Source: Pseudarcicella hirudinis (GTDB lineage Bacteria > Bacteroidota > Bacteroidia > Cytophagales > Spirosomataceae). From it: a stretch of 64,000 nucleotides of DNA. The position numbers were made by a program, and so were the translations under genes. This document shows positions 43,751-51,466 of this stretch, piece after piece. Under the pieces are notes generated by a model, which made no database searches, had not been told where the DNA came from, and was given only the letters and a program-made list of their open reading frames with translations. The stretch covers positions 553,777 through 617,776 of the forward strand of contig NZ_FOXH01000001.1 of assembly GCF_900115665.1 (NCBI RefSeq), written 5' to 3'. How positions within the stretch are numbered: the first letter of the stretch is position 1; each line of letters starts with the position of its first letter.

Positions 43751-45091
43751 ATGGCAAAAAAAAGAAAACCAGACGCGGGCATAACCGTTACAGACTTCGC
43801 CCGCCCTGTGGTAGAAGTAAAGAACCTAAGTATAGACGTCCGACCGCTTAACCGAACAAGAAAGGAGCTATCGCAGGTTCGACAAGCAATCGTTTCTGCT
43901 GAAAGTTCTGTTAATCCAAACAGGCGGCTGCTGCTTGAATTGTATGCGGAAATCTTATTAGACCCGCACCTTACTTCTGTCTCTGAAAAACGCAGATTAG
44001 CTGTAACCAATACTGATATTGTTTGCGCGAACGAAAAGGGGGAGCAACACCTATTAGTGCACAAGTTAATAGATACACAATGGTTTGAACAGCTTTTAAG
44101 TCATATTATCGAAACGGTAGGGTTTGGCTATACTTTAATAGACCTACTTACGGCCAACCTGCTCGACCCTGCAAGTCTCGAAGAATGCGAGATTATAGAC
44201 CGTCGGCATGTCAAGCCCGAACTTTCTATTGTAACCAAAACTCCGGAAATGAACAGTGGGTTTGGTTATACCCTTCCGCCATACAACAACCTTTATTTAA
44301 GCGTTGGGAAAAAGCGGGATTTAGGCTTACTGCTTAAAGCGCTTCCCTGGATACTCCTAAAGACGGGGAACATTCAAGATTGGGCGATTTTTAATCAAAT
44401 ATTCGGCATGCCCTACCGGGTTGGAAAATACAACAGTACTGTTCCTGGCGACCGTGAAAAGCTTAAACAAGCATTAGAGGAAGCTGGAACAAGTACGTAT
44501 CTGATTTTGCCAGATGGGACAGAAATAGAGTATATACAAAACACTGGTACAGCAGGGAATGCAGAAAACTTTCAAAAGTTTCAAAAAACCTGCGACGACC
44601 AGGTTAGTAAACTTTGGCTTGGCGGAACGCTAACAACGGACGCAGGAGACAAGGGGGCTCGAAGTTTGGGCGATGTGCATTTAGAGGTAGAGGAAAAAAT
44701 TGCGGCAGCAGATAGAAGGTTTGTGCTTAGAATCCTTAATAGCAAGTTCATCCCTGCTCTAAGGTATGCCGGATACGACATTCAAGAAGGCTACAGATTT
44801 GACTTTAAGGAAGCCGAAGAGCAGCTCTCTATTGTCGAGCAACTTGATAACGACCTCAAAATTCACGAAAAAGTTGGCAGGATACCTAAGAAGTTTTTTG
44901 CGGAAAAATACGGGGTAACGTTTGTTGACGACAACGACGAGCCGGAAAAAGAAGAGCCTGAGCCAACTAAGCCAGTAGAGAAAGAAAAGAAGCCTAAAGA
45001 AGAGGCTGTAAATAACGCAGACGGACTAAGCCTTAGTCACCGCCTTGTTTCGTCTTTTCTCTCTTTTTTCGACCAAGCCCCGAAGTTGTAA
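43751..45091 (+). CDS. Portal protein, DUF935/Mu gp29-like
   Basis: A 446-aa protein of the Mu-type portal family. Conserved-type stretches are QAIVSAESSVNPNRRLLLEL, HIIETVGFGYTLIDLL, QDWAIFNQIFGMPYRVGKYN and LGGTLTTDAGDKGARSLGDV. The C-terminus is Glu/Lys/Pro-rich. Twelve copies would form the DNA entry channel. About 107 bp of AT-rich spacer precede it. Confidence 0.85.
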   Translation: MAKKRKPDAGITVTDFARPVVEVKNLSIDVRPLNRTRKELSQVRQAIVSAESSVNPNRRLLLELYAEILLDPHLTSVSEKRRLAVTNTDIVCANEKGEQHLLVHKLIDTQWFEQLLSHIIETVGFGYTLIDLLTANLLDPASLEECEIIDRRHVKPELSIVTKTPEMNSGFGYTLPPYNNLYLSVGKKRDLGLLLKALPWILLKTGNIQDWAIFNQIFGMPYRVGKYNSTVPGDREKLKQALEEAGTSTYLILPDGTEIEYIQNTGTAGNAENFQKFQKTCDDQVSKLWLGGTLTTDAGDKGARSLGDVHLEVEEKIAAADRRFVLRILNSKFIPALRYAGYDIQEGYRFDFKEAEEQLSIVEQLDNDLKIHEKVGRIPKKFFAEKYGVTFVDDNDEPEKEEPEPTKPVEKEKKPKEEAVNNADGLSLSHRLVSSFLSFFDQAPKL

Positions 45092-45114
45092 AATTAAGCG
45101 ACCTCGGGGCGCAA

Positions 45115-45891
45115 GTGAACACCCTATATTCTCATTCGCACACCAATTTAGCGGATGAGGGTAATAATATGAGCGTGAAGGGAATCGTTAACGAAGCCCT
45201 TAAGCAAATTCATGAAGGCACAGAATTAGAGATAAGTCAACTCCTTTTTAACCTTACTTATTCTTCTCTACTAGAGGCGGTAAACAAGGGGTTAGAGGGT
45301 GAGATAAAGCAGGAATTTAAAAGCAAATTAAAATACTCCGCTGCCTCCTTCTCTGCACATAAGACCGCTGCTCAGTGTGCAGAGCTGCGAGATAGCTTAC
45401 TCGACGAGAACGGAAAAAAAAGAAGCTTCGCGAAATTCAAAAAAGCAGTATCCGGGATTGTAGACAACTACAACGTGAGATGGCTAGAAGTAGAACACCA
45501 GGCGGCTGTAAGGGGGGCGAGAATGGCGACGAATTGGCAGAGATGGGAGGCGCAAGCTGACATTTATCCGAACCTACGCTATCTGCAAACGCGGGCAACG
45601 ACTCCGGACGAGGCACATTTAAAGTTAGTTGGAATTGTGCGGCCTATGAACGACCCGTTTTGGAGAAAACACCTCCCGCCGAGCCGCTGGGGCTGTCTCT
45701 GTGGCGCAGTGCCAACAACCGAAGGTGTAACAGAATTGCCGGAAAAACTCCCGGAAGTGTCGCAAGGTTTAGGCGGAAATGTCGGACAGACAGGCGAATT
45801 ATTTACCGACGACCATCCGTATTTCAGCAAAAAAGTTTCGGAGCAAACAATTAACAGCTTACAAGATGCCTATAAACCCTCAGCCGAATAA
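45115..45891 (+). CDS. MuF-like minor head protein (gp30-like)
   Basis: A 258-aa protein from GTG 45115 (ATG 45169 would give 240 aa). The MuF core YLQTRATTPDEAHLKLVGIV, then MNDPFWRKHLPPSRWGCLCG, is clear. It is a minor head protein involved in early head assembly. It overlaps the next gene by 26 bp. Confidence 0.8.
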   Translation: MNTLYSHSHTNLADEGNNMSVKGIVNEALKQIHEGTELEISQLLFNLTYSSLLEAVNKGLEGEIKQEFKSKLKYSAASFSAHKTAAQCAELRDSLLDENGKKRSFAKFKKAVSGIVDNYNVRWLEVEHQAAVRGARMATNWQRWEAQADIYPNLRYLQTRATTPDEAHLKLVGIVRPMNDPFWRKHLPPSRWGCLCGAVPTTEGVTELPEKLPEVSQGLGGNVGQTGELFTDDHPYFSKKVSEQTINSLQDAYKPSAE

Positions 45892-46360
45892 AAAGGAGCT
45901 GGCGCGGATTGTTACCGCTCTTAAAAGTCCTGCGACCAGGCGGCAAATTTTAACGATAATCGGGCAGGAAGGCGAAAACTGGTTTAAGAAGTCGTTCCGC
46001 GACGAAGGCTTTACGGATACCACCCTCGTAAAGTGGCAGCCCTCTAAGCGACTTACAGCCCTGCCCGCAGAAGGCAAGAAGGCCAAGAAAAGGACAGCTC
46101 TACAGAACAGACCGACCCTGACCCAGTCCGGAGACCTGGGCGATTCGATAACCTGGGAAAACGCCGGACAATTCGGGGTTAAGTTCGCCTCAGATCTGGA
46201 CTATGCGAAGGTTCAGAATGAAGGCGGAAGAGCTGGGAGAAAGCTAGCGGCAAGAATCCCAAAACGTCAATTTATGGGAAAATCCGAGCTGCTTAATTTA
46301 AAGATTATGCAGACGATTAGAACACAGGTTTTAGATAAAATTTTAAACAATAAAAAATAA
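45866..46360 (+). CDS. Virion morphogenesis protein gpG-like (Mu gp31)
   Basis: A 164-aa protein from ATG 45866; the longer ORF from 45779 would overlap the MuF-like gene by over 110 bp. WFKKSFRDEGFTDTTLVKWQ, TQSGDLGDSITWENAGQFGV, DLDYAKVQNEGGRAG and IPKRQFMGKSELL are typical of Mu gpG. It acts in head-tail joining. Confidence 0.8.
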   Translation: MPINPQPNKKELARIVTALKSPATRRQILTIIGQEGENWFKKSFRDEGFTDTTLVKWQPSKRLTALPAEGKKAKKRTALQNRPTLTQSGDLGDSITWENAGQFGVKFASDLDYAKVQNEGGRAGRKLAARIPKRQFMGKSELLNLKIMQTIRTQVLDKILNNKK

Positions 46361-46854
46361 TGCTAGAAGCACAATTTGAGATTGCAGGAGCTTTATTGCC
46401 GCTATTGCAGGCAGGGACGGTCAAGCAGTTTGATTTAGATAAGGGGCAATTAGAAGACCCTGACAAATACGAAAGCATCCTGCAAGTATCGGTACTTTTG
46501 GGTGGTTTGGATATAGACTTTCAAGGCTCTCATGTCGGTAACGCGCAGACAGGAGCGGGCAGCTTTACTTTAAAAACAATATTCAGACTTCCGGAAACTA
46601 CCTACATCACAAGCAAGGTAGACGATTTGCAAAGACTTGCGGACAACTTCGCAGCTCTCTGGGTTGCAAAAGAGGTTCACAAAGCTGTTTGTAAGCTACC
46701 GACCGTTGCCCGGCACGGGTACAGGGAGTATTCTGTCAATACGTTCTACGTCGTAGAGCAAACATATAGGTCTCAGTTTTGGGATACTATCAATACTCCG
46801 CAAACCATTACTTTACACGATTTCACCATTAACGTAAATATCCCAATTTTATGA
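46360..46854 (+). CDS. Tail terminator/Gp37-region protein
   Basis: A 164-aa alpha/beta protein starting one base before the previous stop ends and overlapping the lysozyme gene by 4 bp. YESILQVSVLLGGLDIDFQG and VNTFYVVEQTYRSQFWDTI suggest the tail-completion fold, and the place fits Mu gp37. Moderate certainty. Confidence 0.55.
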   Translation: MLEAQFEIAGALLPLLQAGTVKQFDLDKGQLEDPDKYESILQVSVLLGGLDIDFQGSHVGNAQTGAGSFTLKTIFRLPETTYITSKVDDLQRLADNFAALWVAKEVHKAVCKLPTVARHGYREYSVNTFYVVEQTYRSQFWDTINTPQTITLHDFTINVNIPIL

Positions 46855-47489
46855 GAATAACAGCAAAAGTACTACAGGCAATTGGCGTGCCTGCGACACG
46901 CATAGACGAGCATATTGACCCTATAAACGGGGCTATCTTGTTTGCGAAACTTAGCACAAGCGAACAGGTTGCAGCATTTATTGCAAATGCCGCTTACGAA
47001 ACAGGATTTTTTCTAAATCTTACTGAAAATCTTAACTACACAGAAGAGCGGATTTTGCAGGTATTTGGCAGACGGATTACTCCTGCACAAGCGAAATTGT
47101 GCGCCAGAAATCCCAATAAATTAGGCGATTGGGTATATGCAAACCGGAACGGAAACGGGGGGGTAGAAAGCGGGGACGGGTTTCGTTTTCGTGGGCGTGG
47201 ATATTTCCACACAACCGGGCGGGCGAATTACAAAGCCCTAAACGGCACAGTCGGAAGGCATATACTCCCGGACGGAAGCGAAGCTGACATAGATTTCACT
47301 AAAAAACCTCTTATCCTTTCTGACCCAACCTTTGCCGCCCTATCCGCTGCGCAGTATTGGATAGATAACAAGCTTTCTTCCTGCGAAAGCTTCGAGGCGA
47401 TTTGCATTAAGATTAACGGAGGCGAAAACGGCCTTGATGCCCGAAAACAGATTTACACCAAACTTTTAAATGCTTTAAAAACAATTTAA
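46851..47489 (+). CDS. Endolysin, glycoside hydrolase family 19
   Basis: A 212-aa lysozyme-like chitinase-fold enzyme. FIANAAYETGFFLNL contains the first catalytic Glu (E50), LNYTEERILQVFGRRIT follows, and FRFRGRGYFHTTGRANYKAL is the GH19 signature. Such enzymes in phages cut peptidoglycan. There is no signal peptide, so it needs the holin encoded 12 bp downstream. Confidence 0.88.
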   Translation: MRITAKVLQAIGVPATRIDEHIDPINGAILFAKLSTSEQVAAFIANAAYETGFFLNLTENLNYTEERILQVFGRRITPAQAKLCARNPNKLGDWVYANRNGNGGVESGDGFRFRGRGYFHTTGRANYKALNGTVGRHILPDGSEADIDFTKKPLILSDPTFAALSAAQYWIDNKLSSCESFEAICIKINGGENGLDARKQIYTKLLNALKTI

Positions 47490-47501
47490 AACACCGCTAA
47501 G

Positions 47502-47837
47502 ATGGTAAAACAAATTTTAGATTTTTTGGGTATTGCACCCGAAGCAATTACGTCCGGGGCGCTCGGTGCGGCTATTGCACAGTTTTTTAAATTCGGCCTC
47601 AAATGGTGGGAGCGATGCGTACAAATTTTGGTCGGCGGAGTATTCGCCGGGTACGCAGACCTCGCATTATTAGAGTACTTTCCGGCGATGAAAAGCCGGG
47701 GTTTTGCCGCATTTTTGGCCGGACTACTAAGTTATTACATCATTGGCGGCATGATGGTTTGGGGCAAGAGCTTCAAGAAAAGCCCAATCCGGGCAATTAA
47801 CAATTTAAAACAAGGACGCGATGAAACAAATCAGTAA
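47502..47837 (+). CDS. Holin-like membrane protein
   Basis: A 111-aa protein with two to three hydrophobic segments (about 18-32, 39-60 and 68-88: FAAFLAGLLSYYIIGGMMVW) and a basic C-terminal tail. It directly follows the endolysin gene and overlaps the next small gene by 17 bp. It would form the lysis pore. Confidence 0.7.
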   Translation: MVKQILDFLGIAPEAITSGALGAAIAQFFKFGLKWWERCVQILVGGVFAGYADLALLEYFPAMKSRGFAAFLAGLLSYYIIGGMMVWGKSFKKSPIRAINNLKQGRDETNQ

Positions 47838-48102
47838 AGCCCTGTTCACCGAAACGCTATTGGGAGTAATAGCCATTTCGCTAATTATTGTACTTACACA
47901 AGTGCTAGGCTGTAAGCACAAAAAGCAGTCAACTGACCTGCTAATTAAGCGCGATAGCCTCGCCATCGTCGCTAAGTACGACAGTATCAGAGTTGTAAAT
48001 TTAAAACTTAAAGACAGTATCACCGATGCGAAAATTCAAAAGATTCCTGCTCATTTTTCTAAGTCTTTCCGCGACTCTGTGTTTCGGAATTTCGGGAAGT
48101 AG
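47821..48102 (+). CDS. Spanin-like small protein 1
   Basis: A 93-aa protein with an N-terminal hydrophobic helix (about 11-28) ending VLGCKHKKQ, either a membrane anchor or lipobox-like cysteine, and a helical charged domain. It overlaps the next gene by 77 bp in another frame, as Rz/Rz1 pairs do. It probably helps disrupt the outer membrane. Confidence 0.55.
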   Translation: MKQISKALFTETLLGVIAISLIIVLTQVLGCKHKKQSTDLLIKRDSLAIVAKYDSIRVVNLKLKDSITDAKIQKIPAHFSKSFRDSVFRNFGK

Positions 48103-48421
48103 TTTGAGCGACACGACACGAAAGCAGCTTGTCACATTTCCGGCGGTGACAGTTGAGAAAGCTGACAGTATTACAAGGGCGCTGGTAGAATATCCGTTGC
48201 TTAAAACCCGGGTTTCTTATCTCTCGCAGGCGCTTGACGCAAGTGAGAGCGAAAAGAGGAACAAGAACCTGGCAGATAAGATTACTATTCAGGTTCTTTC
48301 TGCGCAACTTGTCGCGGCACAAAAACAGATAAAGAAAGAAAGGTTTTGGAAAAAAGTCTGGCGGGGTGTGGCTATTGTAGAGCCTGTAGTTATTGCAGTC
48401 CTTATTACTGCTCATAAATAA
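48026..48421 (+). CDS. Spanin-like small protein 2
   Basis: A 131-aa protein with a signal-like N-terminus (MRKFKRFLLIFLSLSATLCF), a coiled-coil middle (LKTRVSYLSQALDASESEKR) and a C-terminal hydrophobic helix (VWRGVAIVEPVVIAVLITA). Last gene of the rightward late operon; a terminator follows five bases later. Confidence 0.55.
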   Translation: MRKFKRFLLIFLSLSATLCFGISGSSLSDTTRKQLVTFPAVTVEKADSITRALVEYPLLKTRVSYLSQALDASESEKRNKNLADKITIQVLSAQLVAAQKQIKKERFWKKVWRGVAIVEPVVIAVLITAHK

Positions 48422-48425
48422 AGAA

Positions 48426-48454
48426 AAGCCTCTCGGATTCGAGGGGCTTTTTTA
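48426..48454 (+). terminator. Terminator of the rightward late operon
   Basis: A 10-bp stem AAGCCTCTCG / CGAGGGGCTT (one G-U pair), loop GATT, then TTTTTTATTTT. The leftward unit ends only 17 bp beyond it, so it separates two convergent operons. Confidence 0.85.
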
Positions 48455-48470
48455 TTTTAATAATTGCCGC

Positions 48471-49310
48471 TTAATTATTACCATAATCAAAGCTTTCGTC
48501 TGGCTCAAAGTTAGGGTTAAGCATTTGAAGGTCTAAATGAGTCCCTGCATCTGTGTATCTGGTTGGGTTGAATATCTCCCCATGAGTCCCCAAATCGCCT
48601 TTATATATTGCATCACCCTTTTTAAAGGAATATGACACCTTTTGTTTATCGGGATTATATTTTCCATGTTGAAGAACTACATTGTCAGAAACCTTAAAAT
48701 GCCTAATTTCATCTTCGTTCATTTCAAACCACACAAATCCGGTTCGGTCGTTAAACAAAAAGCTTAATTGCAAACTGTTCCCATTTCTATAGACCGAATA
48801 CACGCTACCTTCTTTCCCTATATACACATCGTCTAGTATTAAAGCCCTCAGCCGATGGAAGAAATCTGACTTTACTTTCCTAGTCAATTCACGACGACCA
48901 TTTAGGTACAAAGAAAGGGTGCTTTTATCTATACTCATATATTGCTCAACGTCAACCGCTCTCATACCGACCTTAGACATCTTATTTTTAATCCAACTCG
49001 TTGTTACTATGTCTGAATCAGTCTTTATATATATCTTTGTTCCGACACGTAGCGCCCTTCCGGACAACATACTATTGTCTATCATTTCTTTTGTCAGCCT
49101 TACCAGACCTTCTGCGTCAGCGTAGTTTTCGCTAAGGCTTCGTCCTTGTGACACTTCAACAACTACCTCTTTTTTATCCACAAAGACGATGTTGAAGCGG
49201 ATATTGCTATACCGTTTGTGTGCGATTGCAGTTCGTTCTAACTTAGCCAATTGGTCTTCACTAAGATATTGCAATCGTTTAAGATTTTGAATTGTGCTTT
49301 CGTTTACCAT
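48471..49310 (-). CDS. Putative regulator with internal XRE-type HTH
   Basis: A 279-aa protein from ATG 49310. Residues about 110-155 (MSKVGMRAVDVEQYMSIDKS followed by TLSLYLNGRRELTRKVKSDF) form an XRE-like HTH. The N-terminal 100 residues are alpha/beta and the C-terminal half is beta-rich. It lies downstream of its own palindromic operator candidate (49739-49764) with one gene between, next to the late operon. A late activator (Mor/C-like role) is possible but the fold differs from Mor/C. Confidence 0.5.
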   Translation of the reverse strand: MVNESTIQNLKRLQYLSEDQLAKLERTAIAHKRYSNIRFNIVFVDKKEVVVEVSQGRSLSENYADAEGLVRLTKEMIDNSMLSGRALRVGTKIYIKTDSDIVTTSWIKNKMSKVGMRAVDVEQYMSIDKSTLSLYLNGRRELTRKVKSDFFHRLRALILDDVYIGKEGSVYSVYRNGNSLQLSFLFNDRTGFVWFEMNEDEIRHFKVSDNVVLQHGKYNPDKQKVSYSFKKGDAIYKGDLGTHGEIFNPTRYTDAGTHLDLQMLNPNFEPDESFDYGNN

Positions 49311-49326
49311 TTTTTTAAGGGTTAAA

Positions 49327-49346
49327 GAAGGGGCTTTCACCCCTTC
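49327..49346. other. Intergenic hairpin
   Basis: A perfect stem GAAGGGG / CCCCTTC with loop CTTTCA between the 114-aa gene and the HTH gene. No T-run in either direction, so it is more likely an RNA stability or processing element than a terminator. Confidence 0.4.
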
Positions 49347-49352
49347 GTGTTG

Positions 49353-49697
49353 TTAAGTTAATAAATCCTTGTATCGGTTTGTGTGGATTTCGTAAATACC
49401 AATTTGCTCATTTTCGATTCCTAATCTTGTTGCCTCGCTTTCGCTTTCGACAATCAAAACCGCATCAAAATAATAATCGCCTTGATTATTCCAACCTCCA
49501 ACAATCCCAGCAGTTTTTTTGAGAGCAACGTCAATTACTTTCATTGCCCCCTCTCTCCCAAAACAATTTTGTGTTTCTAAGAGAGCCACCGCCCAACCAT
49601 GCGTAACAGGCTGGAAGGTGTTTACATTAATCGTGAATCCATCCGGATTCTCAGAGGCTACACGTAGTAGCTCATCTGTCATTTGCTGATTTACCAT
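49353..49697 (-). CDS. Conserved-type hypothetical protein
   Basis: A 114-aa protein (TFQPVTHGWAVALLETQNCF; IYEIHTNRYKDLL). Similar proteins are frequent in Bacteroidota mobile elements as far as I recall, without a function. It is transcribed from the palindrome region at 49.74 kb together with the HTH gene. Confidence 0.55.
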   Translation of the reverse strand: MVNQQMTDELLRVASENPDGFTINVNTFQPVTHGWAVALLETQNCFGREGAMKVIDVALKKTAGIVGGWNNQGDYYFDAVLIVESESEATRLGIENEQIGIYEIHTNRYKDLLT

Positions 49698-49738
49698 AAA
49701 TAAAGAACTTGTTTAAATTTAACAATACGAAGTTACTA

Positions 49739-49764
49739 CAAAAGTTTGCAAATGCAAACTTTTG
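49739..49764. promoter_or_regulatory. Perfect 26-bp palindrome, operator candidate
   Basis: CAAAAGTTTGCA and TGCAAACTTTTG form perfect 12-bp arms around AA. It lies 42 bp upstream of the leftward ATG at 49697, overlapping the likely promoter (TTTG boxes on the minus strand). The internal-HTH protein encoded in the same unit is a natural candidate for binding. Confidence 0.6.
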
Positions 49765-49785
49765 GTTGTGTTTTTTTATAGCTGT

Positions 49786-49815
49786 GCAAAAAAAATCCCT
49801 CAGCCCGGAGGGATT
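49786..49815 (-). terminator. Terminator of the early operon
   Basis: Stem AATCCCTC / GAGGGATT (49794-49801, 49808-49815), followed leftwards by eight T. It overlaps the stop codon of the last early gene, so the genes to the left form a separate unit. Confidence 0.8.
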
Positions 49816-50077
49816 AGTTTAGATTCAATTTTTTGTATTTAGCCTTTTGCATTTCTGCGTGTTCCCTCTCCAGTTCCACTAATCGCACATAGAGAGCCTC
49901 GAGGCATGTTGCAAAAGCCGCATCTAACCTTAGTATCTTTCTAGGCACACCCCTTCTTACCTCAACGCCTGCCCTAATTAGTACGATTTCAATCGCGTCT
50001 ATTCCTACAGGAACTAAGGATATTCGCACCCCACACATAAGGGCGCTTGCAAGTTTGTCTAGTGAGTTATTTTCCAT
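49814..50077 (-). CDS. Hypothetical early protein
   Basis: An 87-aa protein from ATG 50077 (ATG 50101 possible). MCGVRISLVPVGIDAIEIVL then a helical charged C-terminus (LVELEREHAEMQKAKYKKL). Last gene of the early operon. No family recognised. Confidence 0.5.
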   Translation of the reverse strand: MENNSLDKLASALMCGVRISLVPVGIDAIEIVLIRAGVEVRRGVPRKILRLDAAFATCLEALYVRLVELEREHAEMQKAKYKKLNLN

Positions 50078-50384
50078 CGTTTTGGGGTTTGCGTTTTTCA
50101 TAATATACCATATAAAAAGATTCTTCAAGGGTTTCAATATAGTCTCCTGATATTCCGACATTTCCGCCCCTGAGTTCTAGTATTGCCTTCTTTAGTTTGT
50201 CAACTACATGCCGTTTGAATGATTTTCGGGACAAATCAGCAGGACGAAACATTTCACAAATCTCAACCTGTAGCCAATTTTTACCTTCCGAAACGGTAAT
50301 TACTATAGGTTGTTTTTCTTCGTAAGTAAAACCAATTCCGTATATATTAACATACTTCGATAATTCGTCTAAAATTTCTTTCAT
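50067..50384 (-). CDS. Hypothetical early protein
   Basis: A 105-aa alpha/beta protein (WLQVEICEMFRPADLSRKSF). It is preceded by the large inverted repeat at 50401-50447, which probably controls it. Function unknown. Confidence 0.5.
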   Translation of the reverse strand: MKEILDELSKYVNIYGIGFTYEEKQPIVITVSEGKNWLQVEICEMFRPADLSRKSFKRHVVDKLKKAILELRGGNVGISGDYIETLEESFYMVYYEKRKPQNDGK

Positions 50385-50400
50385 GTCAGTTTGATTTATT

Positions 50401-50447
50401 ATCGTATCACAGTACGATATTGTACGATTATCGTGCTGTAATACGAT
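50401..50447. promoter_or_regulatory. Long inverted repeat with TCGTA motifs
   Basis: Arms ATCGTATCACAGTACGATA (50401-50419) and the reverse complement ATCGTATTACAGCACGATA (50429-50447) match at 17 of 19 bases around TTGTACGAT. Each arm contains its own smaller dyad. It lies 17 bp before the 105-aa gene and is a strong candidate for a dimeric or tetrameric regulator site, such as a middle promoter. Confidence 0.6.
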
Positions 50448-50455
50448 AGTGGTTA

Positions 50456-50542
50456 TTAATCGTCTTTCTTCTTTGGTGAACCTACAAGTATGTGGAATGC
50501 AACGGAAAGTAAGACTATCGTTAAAAATTGTTCTATTGTCAT
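50456..50542 (-). CDS. Tiny membrane peptide
   Basis: A 28-aa ORF: MTIEQFLTIVLLSVAFHILV followed by GSPKKKDD, i.e. one hydrophobic helix and a basic tail. It lies between the DUF3850-like gene and the inverted repeat. Small peptides of this layout are common in phage operons; evidence is composition and place only. Confidence 0.4.
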   Translation of the reverse strand: MTIEQFLTIVLLSVAFHILVGSPKKKDD

Positions 50543-50554
50543 TTTTTTCTAGTT

Positions 50555-50824
50555 TTATTCTGTGTAATAATCAAAACGTTTTATTCTCTGTAATCCTAGT
50601 ACGCAGTAGTCTTTCCCGATACCGAACTGTCCGCCTTCCAACTTATAAGAGATTTTCGCAAACATTACACGATGTGTATATTCTTGTTTGTGTGCTATCC
50701 ATTCCCTTAGCATTAGTTCGTCTCCGACGCTGAAATTCCTGTCATCCTTTCTCACTTCAAAAGGCTTTTTTCTTAGCCAGGTTTGCGAGAAGTATTCTCT
50801 TTCGCACTTGATTTCATGTGTCAT
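50555..50824 (-). CDS. DUF3850/ASCH-like protein
   Basis: An 89-aa protein. The pattern HEIKCEREYFSQTWLRKKPF, FEVRKDDRNFSVGDELMLRE, and a final GIGKDYCVLGL is that of DUF3850 proteins of the ASCH (PUA-like, probable RNA-binding) superfamily, common in phages. Overlaps the upstream gene by 4 bp. Confidence 0.75.
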   Translation of the reverse strand: MTHEIKCEREYFSQTWLRKKPFEVRKDDRNFSVGDELMLREWIAHKQEYTHRVMFAKISYKLEGGQFGIGKDYCVLGLQRIKRFDYYTE

Positions 50825-51096
50825 GATTTGATAAATTTATATTGCAAATCTGTCGTCAGGTACTTTTCTAATATTTCGAAGGCTTTTTGATTAATCTTTT
50901 CGTTAACCCTAGTCAAATCAGGGTCTTTCAGTTTATTGTCAAGCTGCCGGATTCTCCTAAGCAGCATTGATGTTAACTCAACCAACGTATCAACCCCCAT
51001 GAAAGATTTAATCTCGTTTATTTCGGAGGTCGCAAGTTCAATTCCGTGATTTTCTAAAAAGAACTTGAATATTTCGACATTTCGGTCATTCTTCAT
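50821..51096 (-). CDS. Hypothetical helical early protein
   Basis: A 91-aa helical protein from ATG 51096 (MKNDRNVEIFKFFLENHGIE; LLRRIRQLDNKLKDPDLTRV). It overlaps its upstream neighbour by 11 bp. No family recognised. Confidence 0.5.
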   Translation of the reverse strand: MKNDRNVEIFKFFLENHGIELATSEINEIKSFMGVDTLVELTSMLLRRIRQLDNKLKDPDLTRVNEKINQKAFEILEKYLTTDLQYKFIKS

Positions 51097-51436
51097 CGTC
51101 TGGCAAATAGGGGTTATGCACCTCATCCATATCATGTACCAAAATCTCGAAAGGAACTTGGATAACTCGTTTATCTATTTCGAGCGAGCGATCCCACTCG
51201 TCCATAAACAAAGACATGTCTTCGAATACATGCGTCAGTCTTTCAACTGAACTATTCAGTAAATCTTCCCCCTTTTTAATTATGTGGGACGTAGAGCCAA
51301 ATGGATCGCTGTACGCTCTTTCAATTACCAATGCCTGCAACATGTTACTAAGATTGTGTGCGAGGTATTGTATTTGCCCTGTGGCAATAAGAATTTTCGC
51401 GGCGGCATCCAGCTTTGCGTTATTATTCTCTTTCAT
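51086..51436 (-). CDS. Hypothetical helical early protein
   Basis: A 116-aa, largely alpha-helical acidic protein with DNISNMLQALVIERAYSDP-like helices and the acidic ending LPDDEE. Function unknown. Confidence 0.5.
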   Translation of the reverse strand: MKENNNAKLDAAAKILIATGQIQYLAHNLSNMLQALVIERAYSDPFGSTSHIIKKGEDLLNSSVERLTHVFEDMSLFMDEWDRSLEIDKRVIQVPFEILVHDMDEVHNPYLPDDEE

Positions 51437-51466
51437 TTTTTTGTGTTTAAAAGGTTTTTAAAATTT

